Of a stretch of 8,510 bases of DNA, positions 1-6,925 are shown one piece after another. Below the pieces are notes generated by a model. The model was given only the letters and a program-made list of their open reading frames with translations. It was not told where the DNA came from and searched no databases. Location of the stretch: contig JASEGF010000085.1 of the NCBI GenBank assembly GCA_030017935.1, positions 1-8,510 on the forward strand, written 5' to 3'. Position numbers and translations under genes: made by a program. Within the stretch, counting starts at the first letter, position 1. Each line of letters opens with the position of its first letter. This DNA is from Bacteroidales bacterium (lineage in GTDB: Bacteria > Bacteroidota > Bacteroidia > Bacteroidales > DTU049).

Positions 1-145
1 CCAGTATAATGTCTATGCCTGCTTTATCTAAAATATTTGCAAAACTATAATCATATGCAGTAAGCATACTAATTTTTTCACCTCTCATTTTCATCTCTTT
101 CAGTACATATGTGGTGATATGTGGTAATTCTCTGGAATCATTCAT
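1..145 (-). CDS. panB: 3-methyl-2-oxobutanoate hydroxymethyltransferase, N-terminal part
   Basis: Only the first 48 codons are present; the gene continues leftwards beyond the window. Translating the minus strand from the ATG at 145-143 gives a peptide containing [18 protein letters not shown] and then [11 protein letters not shown]. This is the characteristic start of PanB, where the family has (R/G)xKIxMlTAYDY followed by a helix and the DxGvDviLVGDS strand. PanB is cytoplasmic and transfers a hydroxymethyl group from methylenetetrahydrofolate to 2-oxoisovalerate, making ketopantoate for pantothenate and coenzyme A. The metal-binding VGDS segment should begin just past the window edge. The start is supported by the usual short N-terminal extension before the TTYVLKEMK helix and by a promoter box about 20 bases upstream. 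It is divergent from the sensor-like gene at 298. The family call is from recognition of the motif, not from a search. Confidence 0.9.
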   Translation of the reverse strand, partial: MNDSRELPHITTYVLKEMKMRGEKISMLTAYDYSFANILDKAGIDIIL

Positions 146-164
146 GATTATACAATATTTTTTA

Positions 165-172
165 CAAAATTA
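165..172 (-). promoter_or_regulatory. Bacteroidota-type -7 box for panB
   Basis: Read on the minus strand this is TAATTTTG, a full match to the TAnnTTTG -7 consensus of the Bacteroidota primary sigma factor. It lies about 20 bases before the panB ATG. I do not see a good -33 TTG at the right distance, so the call rests on the -7 box and its position. Confidence 0.5.
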
Positions 173-247
173 AGATAAATATTTTATTTCATATTTGTAA
201 ATATTTATTTTATTTTTGCTTTTTAAAATTATTTTAATGAAAAAATA

Positions 248-277
248 TTGTTTATTCAAAATTATTGTATAATTTTG
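248..277 (+). promoter_or_regulatory. Bacteroidota-type promoter for the sensor-like gene
   Basis: TTG at 248-250 and TAATTTTG at 270-277 are separated by 19 bases, matching the -33/-7 architecture of Bacteroidota promoters. The box ends 20 bases before the ATG at 298. With the panB box at 165-172 this makes 146-297 a divergent promoter region. Apart from these boxes I see only AT-rich sequence there. Confidence 0.6.
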
Positions 278-297
278 TTTTATAAAAGCACTAATTA

Positions 298-918
298 ATG
301 CAAAAAAAATATTATTTTGTACTATTTATATCTTATTTACTAGTAATTTTTACCTTAATTTCATTTTGGATTAGCCAAAAAAATAATCTAAAAAAACAAT
401 TACTACAGGCTGCACATTTTGTTAATGAAATAATACCAGAGGCTTTAATAGATAGTGCATATAATAAAAAGAATTTTCCACTTATATATTATGACAGTTT
501 ACGAAATATTTTAAATAAAACTGCTGATAATAATAATTTTGAATATTTATATGTGATCATACCACAGAAAGATTCTTTTTTATTTGTGATATCATCTTAT
601 AAACGTATTGATATTTTGAATAATATGATTTCAAAATATTTATCTCCTTATTATTATTATCCGTCGAAAATTAAAAAATTATCTCCAGAAAGACCAGTAA
701 TGTTTTTGAAATATACAGATGAATATGGTAGTTTCTTTTCAGCATTTCATTATTATATCACAGATGCACATCATCCATATATAGTGGGAGCAGATTATGA
801 TCTCAACATTATTAGTTCTCTCAATTGGAAATTTATTTTTATCATATTGGCAGTAACTATAATTTTTATTATTGCTTTATTATTAAATTTTAATCGTGAG
901 TATAAAATCAATAAATAA
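298..918 (+). CDS. Small membrane protein with Cache-like extracytoplasmic sensor domain, no output domain
   Basis: The 206-residue protein has a transmembrane helix at about residues 5-24, an extracytoplasmic domain at about 28-174, a second helix at about 176-197 and a nine-residue cytoplasmic tail. The second half of the external domain reads like the end of a Cache-type ligand sensor. FEYLYVII (81-88) and SFLFVISS (93-100) look like paired strands, and YTDEYGSFFSAF (139-150) is followed by a strand ending in VGADYD (163-168). This resembles the tDxwGxxxSayxpi...GvDid ending common in chemoreceptor and diguanylate cyclase sensors. There is no HAMP, kinase, GGDEF or phosphatase domain, and the AT-rich, stop-rich sequence downstream shows no broken remainder. 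It may partner a separate signalling protein, or simply be a membrane protein with a Cache-like fold. The Cache call is inference from motif pattern. It has its own promoter and 145 bases separate it from the next gene. Confidence 0.75.
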   Translation: MQKKYYFVLFISYLLVIFTLISFWISQKNNLKKQLLQAAHFVNEIIPEALIDSAYNKKNFPLIYYDSLRNILNKTADNNNFEYLYVIIPQKDSFLFVISSYKRIDILNNMISKYLSPYYYYPSKIKKLSPERPVMFLKYTDEYGSFFSAFHYYITDAHHPYIVGADYDLNIISSLNWKFIFIILAVTIIFIIALLLNFNREYKINK

Positions 919-927
919 ACATATTGT

Positions 928-963
928 TTGTAAGTAATATCAATCATTAACTACATCTTACAA
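928..963 (+). terminator. Weak inverted repeat after the sensor-like gene
   Basis: TTGTAAG at 928-934 pairs with CTTACAA at 957-963 across a 22-base loop, and a T-rich stretch follows. The stem is short and the loop long, so this is only a possible terminator. It lies 9 bases after the stop codon. The rest of 919-1063 is AT-rich, with a promoter box near its end. Confidence 0.2.
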
Positions 964-1015
964 TTAATTCTTTTAATATATTTTTTATTATTTATAAAAA
1001 GTTTATACTTTTTAG

Positions 1016-1023
1016 TATTTTTG
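1016..1023 (+). promoter_or_regulatory. Probable -7 box for the giant exported protein gene
   Basis: TATTTTTG matches TAnnTTTG and ends 40 bases before the ATG at 1064. A second, 7-of-8 match (TTAATTTG) lies at 1028-1035. No clear -33 element is visible for either, so which box is used cannot be decided from sequence. Confidence 0.4.
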
Positions 1024-1063
1024 CTTATTAATTTGATAATTGTTAAAATATATTTTAAACATT

Positions 1064-4000
1064 ATGAAAAAAGCATTTTTAATTTTTATTAGTTTTTTTA
1101 GTTTTATTTATTTGGATGGTCAAGTAACCTCATTTAGTGAGAACCCAGCAGAATATATATCTACTTTGCAAAAAATTTTTAGCTCTGATAGGAATCTGAG
1201 TAATAGTGATATGAAAAATATTGATGTTTTTTTACTTGGAGACTTTAGTAGTTTCTGGGGTTCTATTACTGATTTAGAAAAAAAATCGATAATTAATTTA
1301 TCTAATCAGATGTTAAAAAAACGACTAGGTACTAATTATTTTTTAGCATTTATACACTCATTAGTAAATATACAAAAAAGTGGTAAATGGCAAAGTGATT
1401 TTACTGATTGGGCAAAAACATATGATAATATAATAACAAAAGAGCGAGGGCAAAAAATTATTCAATTTTTAAATCAAAGTGATAGTTTATTTTTAAATAA
1501 TATTCTATACTCCTCGCCTACTACCACATGGATAAGTACTTCTAATAATTTCAAATTTGAATATGACGGTGAGCCAAAAATAATTTTCCCCAATACTAGT
1601 CTGATATGCTATGCATATGGGGATAGCTCCGTAATATATCAAACTAATGGTATTTATTATATGAGTAGTAATAAATGGGTCGGTAAGGGAGGTAAGATAA
1701 CTTGGGAGAGAGCCTTATTAGACCCTGATAAAGTATATGCTTTACTTTCTAATTATTCTATTTCATTGAAATCAAGAGATTATAGAGCAGATACAGTGAA
1801 TTTTTATCACAAAGACTATTTTGGCGACAAGCCAGTTACAGGGTATATTCTAGAAAGAATTTTTGCAGACAAAACTGGTGAGCAGGCCATATATCCCCAA
1901 TTTTATTCTTATCAATCAAATTTTTATATAAAAAACATTTTTGAAAATATGGATTATGAAGGTGGCTTTTCTGTAAAAGGTGCTAGTATAATAGGCTCTG
2001 GCGATAGTATCAATGTGGCTACTATTAAATTTTTTTATGACAATAATCTTTTCATAAAATCTCAATCAAAGAGTTTTTCTATTAGAAAAAATAGTATAGA
2101 AAGTCAAGATGCTTCTGTGGTTTTATATATTAATGAAGACTCTATTTATCATTTATCTTTAGTTTTTAAATATCAAGATTCAACAAAAGAAATTAGTTTT
2201 ATAAGAGATAATGAGAGACTACATCCTATGCCATTTTATGATACTTATCATAAACTAGATATGTATTTCGAGGCTTTATATTGGACGATTGGTGCTCCAG
2301 AGATTCGCATGACTATGCTAAAAGGTAGCTCTTCTAGCAATGCTCTTTTCGAATCTAGTAATTATTTTTCTAAAAGTAAATATTTGAAATTGCAAGGTAT
2401 TGATGAGAAAAATCCACTTCAATATATTAAAGATTTTACAGATAAAACTGGTAAAAGATATTTTTCTGTTTTAGATTTTGCCAAATATAGAGTAATAGAT
2501 ACCCGTATAATTAGGCAACAAATAATTTCACTCGCTTTACAAGGGTTTTTAGATTATAATCCCAATAATGATATGGTGTATGTGAAAGATAAAGTTTTTA
2601 ATTATGTAGAAGCTAATGCGGGGAAGAAAGATTTCGATGTTATACAATTTAACTCTGTAGTAGAATCATTAGACAATGCTAAACTAAGCTTGATCAATTA
2701 TGATTTAAAATTAGAAGGTATATCAAGAGTTTTTTTAAGTGATTCGCAGAATGTGGTTGTCTATCCTAAAGAGCAAAAAATTATTGTTAAAAAAAATAGA
2801 GATTTTATTTTTGATGGTTTAATTAATGCAGGCAGATTTAATTATTATGGTAGAGAATATTATTTTTCTTATGATCAGTTTAAAATTAACATGCCATATG
2901 TAGATTCTATGAATTTCTATGTGAGAAGTAGGATACCAGATAAATATGGTGAATATCCATTGATAAGAGTTAGAAATGTGATAGAAGATATGAGTGGTGA
3001 GCTATTAATAGATCATCCTAGTAATAGAAGTGGCAAAATTTACATGCCAGAATATCCTATTTTTAATAGTAAAAAAATATCTTATGTTTATTACGATAAA
3101 TCTTGTATTTACCAAGATGTATACATCAGGGATAATTTCTTTTATCATATTAATCCATATACTTTGAAAAACTTAGACAAGTTCTCGACAGATTCTCTTA
3201 AGTTTGATGGTTATTTATCATCTGGTGGTATATTCCCAGATATTTATGAACCTTTGGTAATTATGGATGATTATTCTTTAGGTATTTCTCACCAGACACC
3301 TTCTAATGGCTTACCAGCATATGGTGGTAAAGGCACCTTTACTAATAAAATTACTATGTCTAATCAAGGACTTCATGGTGATGGAATATTGAAATATATT
3401 ACATCAACAGCTCATAGTAAAGATTTCTTATTTTTCCCAGATTCTACAATAGGAATAGCTGATAGCTATATAATAACAGAGCGCACTACTGGAGTGCAAT
3501 ATCCACCTGTAAGTATTGAAAATGCTAAAATTTCTTGGTATCCTAAAAATGATTATATGGCTATTTATACTCAAGATAAACCAGCTATTGCATATAAAGA
3601 AAAAGTTGTTTTCAATGGTATTTTAGATTATAGTCCTTCAAGTCTTTTAGCAAATGGTAAGATAGAATTTCTGAATGCTATAATGACCAGTAAACGTTTT
3701 GTCATGAAAAATAGAGTTTTTAATACAGATACTTGCGATTTTGTATTAAAAACTTTTGATCTCAATGAGTTAGCTTTAGAAACTAAAATCTATAAAGGAC
3801 ATGTAGACTTTGATCAAAGAAAAGGAACTTTCGAGACTGCTGGTGATAGCTCCATGATACGTTTTCCTGCTAATGAATATATCTGTTATATGGATAAATT
3901 TGATTGGTATATGGACAAAGAAGAAATTGATTTCTATACAACTCATCATAATGAAATAGATTACACTCACACTGCAATAAGAGATTTGGTAGATATGGAC

Positions 4001-5551
4001 CTTAGTGGTTCTAGATTTGTTTCTACTCATCCAGCACAGGATTCACTCGCATTTATTGCTGGCAAAGCTAAATATAATATTAAAAATAAACAAATAATAG
4101 CATATGAGGTTCCTTTCATAAAAGTAGCAGATGCAGCTATTTTCCCAAAAGATAGAGTTGTCAATATTTCAACAGGTGCTGTTATGCAACCATTAGAAAA
4201 TTCTACAGTTTTAGCTAATTTAGATACTAAATATCATATTTTGCACAATTGTAATATTTGGATTTATGGTAAAAAAAGTTATTCTGGTAAAGGCCAATAT
4301 GAATATATAGACCAAAATAAAAATTCTCAAATAATCAATTTTGATAAAATCACAGTAAATAATAATTTGCAAACTACTGCTACTGGCAAAATTTCTGATA
4401 GTATTAATTTCACACTTAGTCCCTATTTTTTATTTGCTGGCAATGTTTATTTATCGGCTCCACAAGAATTTTTAACTTTTGATGGTGGAGCGAAAATATC
4501 ACATACTTGTGATACTCTGCCCAAACAGTGGATAAAAATCAATGATATCATTAATCCTAATAATATTCTGATTCCTATTCCTCCACAACCCAAAAATATA
4601 AATGGTGATATTATCTTTGCTGGATTATATTTCTCTAGTCAAGGAGTAGCAGGTGTTTATCCAGCTTTTTTAACAAAAAAATTATATGGGGGAGATGTAG
4701 AATTAGTCTCATCTAATGGATTTTTACGATATGATGAAGTGTCTGGAGAATATCAAATAGCTTCTAAAGAAAAACTTGATGGTATTACTAAAAAAGGAAA
4801 TTATCTGAGCTTAAATACAAAAACTTGTGATGCTGTAGGAGAAGGAAAATTAAGTTTAGGATCTAATCTAGGAAGAGTAAATATGGACTTCTATGGGAGA
4901 GTAGATTATAAAAAATCTGACCTCTCCACTACTATCACTGCTAATTCTACTTTAGATTTCTATTTTAATGAAAAAGCACTTGAGATGCTGGCTAATGATA
5001 TTTTAGCATCAGAATTAGAAAATCTAAATATTCAAGATGAGTTATTTTTGTCTTTCTTAGAGGAATCTCTAGATAGTGCTACTGCTATGAATGTTATTAA
5101 TGATTTAAATCTTTATGGTAATATTCGAAAATTTCCCAAAGAGCTGACACATACTTTTGTATTTAATGATTTGACTTTCAAATATATACCAGAGACTAAA
5201 ACATATATTTCTGAAGGTAGAATTGGCATTTCTATAGCTAATGGTACCCAAGTATATAAATATGTAAATGGCATAATTGAGTTATCACTTAGACGCAGTG
5301 GAGATAGACTGACTATTTATTTACAACCTTTTCCAAATGTCTGGTATTTTTTCACATACAGCAATGGACTAATGCAAGGATTATCATCTAGAAAAGAATT
5401 TAATGAACTTATCATAAATACAGAGTCTAAATCTAGAACTCTAGAGTCTAGTGGTCAAGAAAAAGGATATACTTATTACATAGCTACGACAACTACCAAA
5501 GATAGATTTCTTAAAAAAGTTTATGAAAATATAGAATCAGATGAATATTAA
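1064..5551 (+). CDS. Giant exported beta-rich protein of unknown function (1495 residues)
   Basis: I place the start at ATG 1064: MKKAFLIFISFFSFIYLDGQ is a clean signal peptide. A TTG start at 1040 would put eight residues in front of it and lies in the promoter/leader region. The mature protein begins with a helical region (about residues 25-145). A strand-rich part follows, with VGKGGKITWERALLDPD near residue 208. A helical segment at about 450-540 looks like a winged helix. Then comes a long beta-rich region, with RDFIFDGLINAGRF near 579, GGKGTF near 754, GHVDFDQRKGTFETAG near 912, CYMDKFDWYMDKEEIDF near 941, GKGQYEYID near 1075 and FAGNVYLSAPQEFLTFDGG near 1124. A short helical stretch lies near 1300. 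There are few Cys, no internal membrane helices, no lipobox and no Por/type 9 C-terminal domain. I recall such very long uncharacterised proteins in Bacteroidota but cannot name a family. The recurring G-x-G/F-D strand pattern would suit a beta-solenoid or LptA-like groove fold, which is inference. It is monocistronic by spacing. Confidence 0.9.
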   Translation: MKKAFLIFISFFSFIYLDGQVTSFSENPAEYISTLQKIFSSDRNLSNSDMKNIDVFLLGDFSSFWGSITDLEKKSIINLSNQMLKKRLGTNYFLAFIHSLVNIQKSGKWQSDFTDWAKTYDNIITKERGQKIIQFLNQSDSLFLNNILYSSPTTTWISTSNNFKFEYDGEPKIIFPNTSLICYAYGDSSVIYQTNGIYYMSSNKWVGKGGKITWERALLDPDKVYALLSNYSISLKSRDYRADTVNFYHKDYFGDKPVTGYILERIFADKTGEQAIYPQFYSYQSNFYIKNIFENMDYEGGFSVKGASIIGSGDSINVATIKFFYDNNLFIKSQSKSFSIRKNSIESQDASVVLYINEDSIYHLSLVFKYQDSTKEISFIRDNERLHPMPFYDTYHKLDMYFEALYWTIGAPEIRMTMLKGSSSSNALFESSNYFSKSKYLKLQGIDEKNPLQYIKDFTDKTGKRYFSVLDFAKYRVIDTRIIRQQIISLALQGFLDYNPNNDMVYVKDKVFNYVEANAGKKDFDVIQFNSVVESLDNAKLSLINYDLKLEGISRVFLSDSQNVVVYPKEQKIIVKKNRDFIFDGLINAGRFNYYGREYYFSYDQFKINMPYVDSMNFYVRSRIPDKYGEYPLIRVRNVIEDMSGELLIDHPSNRSGKIYMPEYPIFNSKKISYVYYDKSCIYQDVYIRDNFFYHINPYTLKNLDKFSTDSLKFDGYLSSGGIFPDIYEPLVIMDDYSLGISHQTPSNGLPAYGGKGTFTNKITMSNQGLHGDGILKYITSTAHSKDFLFFPDSTIGIADSYIITERTTGVQYPPVSIENAKISWYPKNDYMAIYTQDKPAIAYKEKVVFNGILDYSPSSLLANGKIEFLNAIMTSKRFVMKNRVFNTDTCDFVLKTFDLNELALETKIYKGHVDFDQRKGTFETAGDSSMIRFPANEYICYMDKFDWYMDKEEIDFYTTHHNEIDYTHTAIRDLVDMDLSGSRFVSTHPAQDSLAFIAGKAKYNIKNKQIIAYEVPFIKVADAAIFPKDRVVNISTGAVMQPLENSTVLANLDTKYHILHNCNIWIYGKKSYSGKGQYEYIDQNKNSQIINFDKITVNNNLQTTATGKISDSINFTLSPYFLFAGNVYLSAPQEFLTFDGGAKISHTCDTLPKQWIKINDIINPNNILIPIPPQPKNINGDIIFAGLYFSSQGVAGVYPAFLTKKLYGGDVELVSSNGFLRYDEVSGEYQIASKEKLDGITKKGNYLSLNTKTCDAVGEGKLSLGSNLGRVNMDFYGRVDYKKSDLSTTITANSTLDFYFNEKALEMLANDILASELENLNIQDELFLSFLEESLDSATAMNVINDLNLYGNIRKFPKELTHTFVFNDLTFKYIPETKTYISEGRIGISIANGTQVYKYVNGIIELSLRRSGDRLTIYLQPFPNVWYFFTYSNGLMQGLSSRKEFNELIINTESKSRTLESSGQEKGYTYYIATTTTKDRFLKKVYENIESDEY

Positions 5552-5575
5552 AAGAAAAATTTTGTAATAAAATAT

Positions 5576-5583
5576 TAATTTTG
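5576..5583 (+). promoter_or_regulatory. -7 box for the tRNA pair
   Basis: TAATTTTG, a full TAnnTTTG match, ends 13 bases before the mature tRNA-Pro 5' end. The tRNAs therefore probably have their own promoter rather than depending on read-through from the giant gene, whose stop lies 24 bases before the box. No terminator hairpin is visible between that stop and the tRNAs. Confidence 0.5.
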
Positions 5584-5596
5584 CAAAAATATTTGA

Positions 5597-5669
5597 CGGG
5601 ATGTAGCGCAGTTGGTAGCGCACTTCGTTCGGGACGAAGGAGTCGCTGGTTCGAGTCCAGTCATCCCGA
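5597..5669 (+). tRNA. tRNA-Pro (anticodon CGG)
   Basis: A complete cloverleaf can be folded by eye. The acceptor stem is CGGGATG (5597-5603) with CATCCCG (5662-5668), and A5669 is the discriminator. The D stem is GCGC/GCGC. The anticodon stem is CTTCG (5623-5627) with CGAAG (5635-5639), around the loop TTCGGGA with anticodon CGG at 5630-5632. The T arm is GCTGG-TTCGAGT-CCAGT. The CCA end is not encoded. It reads the proline codon CCG. Confidence 0.96.
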
Positions 5670-5672
5670 TTT

Positions 5673-5745
5673 GCCATCCTAGCTCAGCAGGTAGAGCAGC
5701 TCACTCGTAATGAGCAGGTCGTGAGTTCGAGTCTCACGGATGGCT
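5673..5745 (+). tRNA. tRNA-Thr (anticodon CGT)
   Basis: The acceptor stem is GCCATCC (5673-5679) with GGATGGC (5738-5744), and T5745 is the discriminator. The D stem is GCTC/GAGC. The anticodon stem is GCTCA (5699-5703) with TGAGC (5711-5715), around the loop CTCGTAA with anticodon CGT at 5706-5708. The T arm is GTGAG-TTCGAGT-CTCAC. CCA is not encoded. Only three bases (TTT) separate it from tRNA-Pro, so the two are almost certainly processed from one transcript. It reads the threonine codon ACG. Confidence 0.96.
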
Positions 5746-5803
5746 CTTTGAATGAAAAACAGTTTTTGCAAATTTATAATTTAGAATTGTAGATTATAAT
5801 AAA

Positions 5804-5841
5804 AATAAAGAGGGGGCAACTAAAGTTGTCCCCTCTTTATT
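5804..5841. terminator. Strong bidirectional terminator
   Basis: A 17-base-pair stem with one G-T pair (AATAAAGAGGGGGCAAC at 5804-5820, GTTGTCCCCTCTTTATT at 5825-5841) closes a TAAA loop. T-rich tracts follow on both strands. It ends the tRNA transcript on the plus strand and the lipoprotein operon, whose last stop is at 5862, on the minus strand. The bases between the tRNA end and this hairpin (5746-5803) hold nothing I recognise. Confidence 0.9.
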
Positions 5842-5861
5842 TTTTCTAGTTTTATAACAGT

Positions 5862-6305
5862 TTATTTAGGTTCATAATGAGTTTCTTCGACATCTCCATC
5901 TTGATTATTCTCAAGCCACAATTCTTCTTCTTTTAATCGAAGTATTGTGAATGTGTCTGTTACTGTACCACCTATAGTATAAGTGATTTTTGTGAAAACT
6001 TCGGTTTGGTCATCATTAAATTCCCATGTACCACTACCAGTGATTACAATGGCTGTAGAATCCATAATAGCATAAGAATAATTTACTGTGCCATTGTCTT
6101 TGAATTCTAAAGTAGTTTGTTGATCAAAAGAAGACAGAGTTTGTTCTGTTCCATTAATATAAAGTCTAGTAAGTCTCCATTCATTGCATAGACGTTCAGT
6201 TCTTGATCTTAAACTTATTGCTGGACCTTCTTCGTAAGGTGAGCAACTTGTCAGCATTAATACGCTGGCTACAACTGTTAATAAAATTACATTTAGTTTT
6301 TTCAT
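5862..6305 (-). CDS. Lipocalin-like lipoprotein, paralogue 1
   Basis: The 147-residue protein starts with a lipoprotein signal peptide ending in LTSC, with the lipidated Cys at 21. It then has a short tether YEEGPAISLRS and the motif ERLCNEWRL, followed by a small beta-rich domain with TTLEFKDNGTV, GSGTWEFNDD and ILRLKEEELWLE. The order W-x-L, strand with F-x-x-x-G, GTWxF, then LxxxELWL is that of the small lipocalin-like lipoproteins common in Bacteroidota. These are envelope proteins of mostly unknown ligand. There is no inner-membrane retention signal in the Bacteroidota sense, so I infer an outer membrane location. It is second in a two-gene operon, 29 bases after its paralogue, with no promoter box in the gap. 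The bidirectional terminator lies just beyond its stop. The fold is inferred from pattern and the ligand is unknown. Confidence 0.85.
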   Translation of the reverse strand: MKKLNVILLTVVASVLMLTSCSPYEEGPAISLRSRTERLCNEWRLTRLYINGTEQTLSSFDQQTTLEFKDNGTVNYSYAIMDSTAIVITGSGTWEFNDDQTEVFTKITYTIGGTVTDTFTILRLKEEELWLENNQDGDVEETHYEPK

Positions 6306-6334
6306 ATATTTTTGTTTTTGGGTTTTTTTAATTT

Positions 6335-6769
6335 TTATTTAGGTATATAATGAATTTCTACAATATCTGTACTATCATTACCTTCGAGCCATAATTCATC
6401 TTCCATTAATCTTAATATTTTTGATGTGTCTTTTTGCACTACATTGGTACCTAATACGTTTGCCTCATAAGTTGTTATTATTTTTTCTTTATTATCAAAA
6501 AATTCCCAAGTACCACTAAAGACTACATAAACACCTAAAATAGGTACTGTAATAGAATATTCCCCACCTTTTTTAAATTCCACTGTAGTTTGTAATTCTG
6601 TCTCTGTTAAAGTGTTTTCTACTCCATTTGTTAATTTTTCATCAATTTTCCACTCGTTGCATAGACGTTCTTCTTTAGATCTTAGGCTAACGTTAGGACC
6701 TTCTTCATATTTACAACCCGTAAATATTAGCATTACTGCACTAATTAAAATTAAATTTTTTATTCTCAT
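6335..6769 (-). CDS. Lipocalin-like lipoprotein, paralogue 2
   Basis: This is a 144-residue lipoprotein starting at ATG 6769-6767. The signal peptide ends in FTGC with Cys at 19. A longer reading from TTG at 6796 is wrong because that TTG is part of the TAATTTTG promoter box. After the Cys come KYEEGPNVSLRS and ERLCNEWKI, then TTVEFKKGGEYS, FSGTWEF and ILRLMEDELWLEG, ending in EIHYIPK. It aligns end to end with the neighbouring lipoprotein, which ends in ETHYEPK, so the two arose by tandem duplication. The tether and the C-terminal strand are better conserved than the middle, where this copy is shifted by small insertions and deletions. Lys next to the lipidated Cys with acidic residues shortly after recalls the Bacteroidota surface-export signal (K followed by two acidic residues). 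Surface display is thus possible but unproven. It is the first gene of the operon. Confidence 0.85.
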   Translation of the reverse strand: MRIKNLILISAVMLIFTGCKYEEGPNVSLRSKEERLCNEWKIDEKLTNGVENTLTETELQTTVEFKKGGEYSITVPILGVYVVFSGTWEFFDNKEKIITTYEANVLGTNVVQKDTSKILRLMEDELWLEGNDSTDIVEIHYIPK

Positions 6770-6793
6770 AATCAATTGATTTTTATTACATTG

Positions 6794-6801
6794 CAAAATT
6801 A
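6794..6801 (-). promoter_or_regulatory. -7 box for the lipoprotein operon
   Basis: Read on the minus strand this is TAATTTTG, a full TAnnTTTG match, 24 bases before the ATG at 6769. It overlaps the upstream in-frame TTG, which rules out that TTG as the translation start. No clear -33 element is seen. Confidence 0.55.
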
Positions 6802-6903
6802 ATATATTTTTTTATATAATCCCTTTTTTTAAAAAATTTAATATTTTTTTTTAAATTTTTTAAATAATTTATTAAATATTAATCATATATAAAATAATTT
6901 ATG

Positions 6904-6911
6904 TAATTTTG
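6904..6911 (+). promoter_or_regulatory. -7 box for the coiled-coil protein gene
   Basis: TAATTTTG, a full TAnnTTTG match, ends 14 bases before the ATG at 6926. It is divergent from the box at 6794-6801, and the roughly 100 bases between them are almost pure A and T. No -33 TTG is visible. Confidence 0.55.
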
Positions 6912-6925
6912 CTAAAAAAATAATT

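Noticed and set aside
919..1063. Broken output domain of the sensor-like protein
   Set aside because: The stretch is very AT-rich, has stops in all forward frames and shows no domain remnant, so the short protein appears complete.
3776..4030. 84-residue open frame on the minus strand
   Set aside because: It lies wholly inside the giant exported-protein gene, has no promoter or recognisable domain, and its composition is that of an antisense shadow.
5552..5596. Read-through operon of the giant gene with the tRNAs
   Set aside because: A full TAATTTTG box lies in the gap just before tRNA-Pro, so a separate promoter is the simpler reading, although read-through cannot be excluded.
5597..5745. 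Integration site for a mobile element at the tRNA genes
   Set aside because: No integrase gene is visible, and I noticed no repeat of either tRNA 3' end elsewhere in the window.
6797..6903. Small gene or RNA in the divergent region
   Set aside because: The sequence is nearly pure A and T with many stops and no stable hairpin. It looks like a promoter spacer only.
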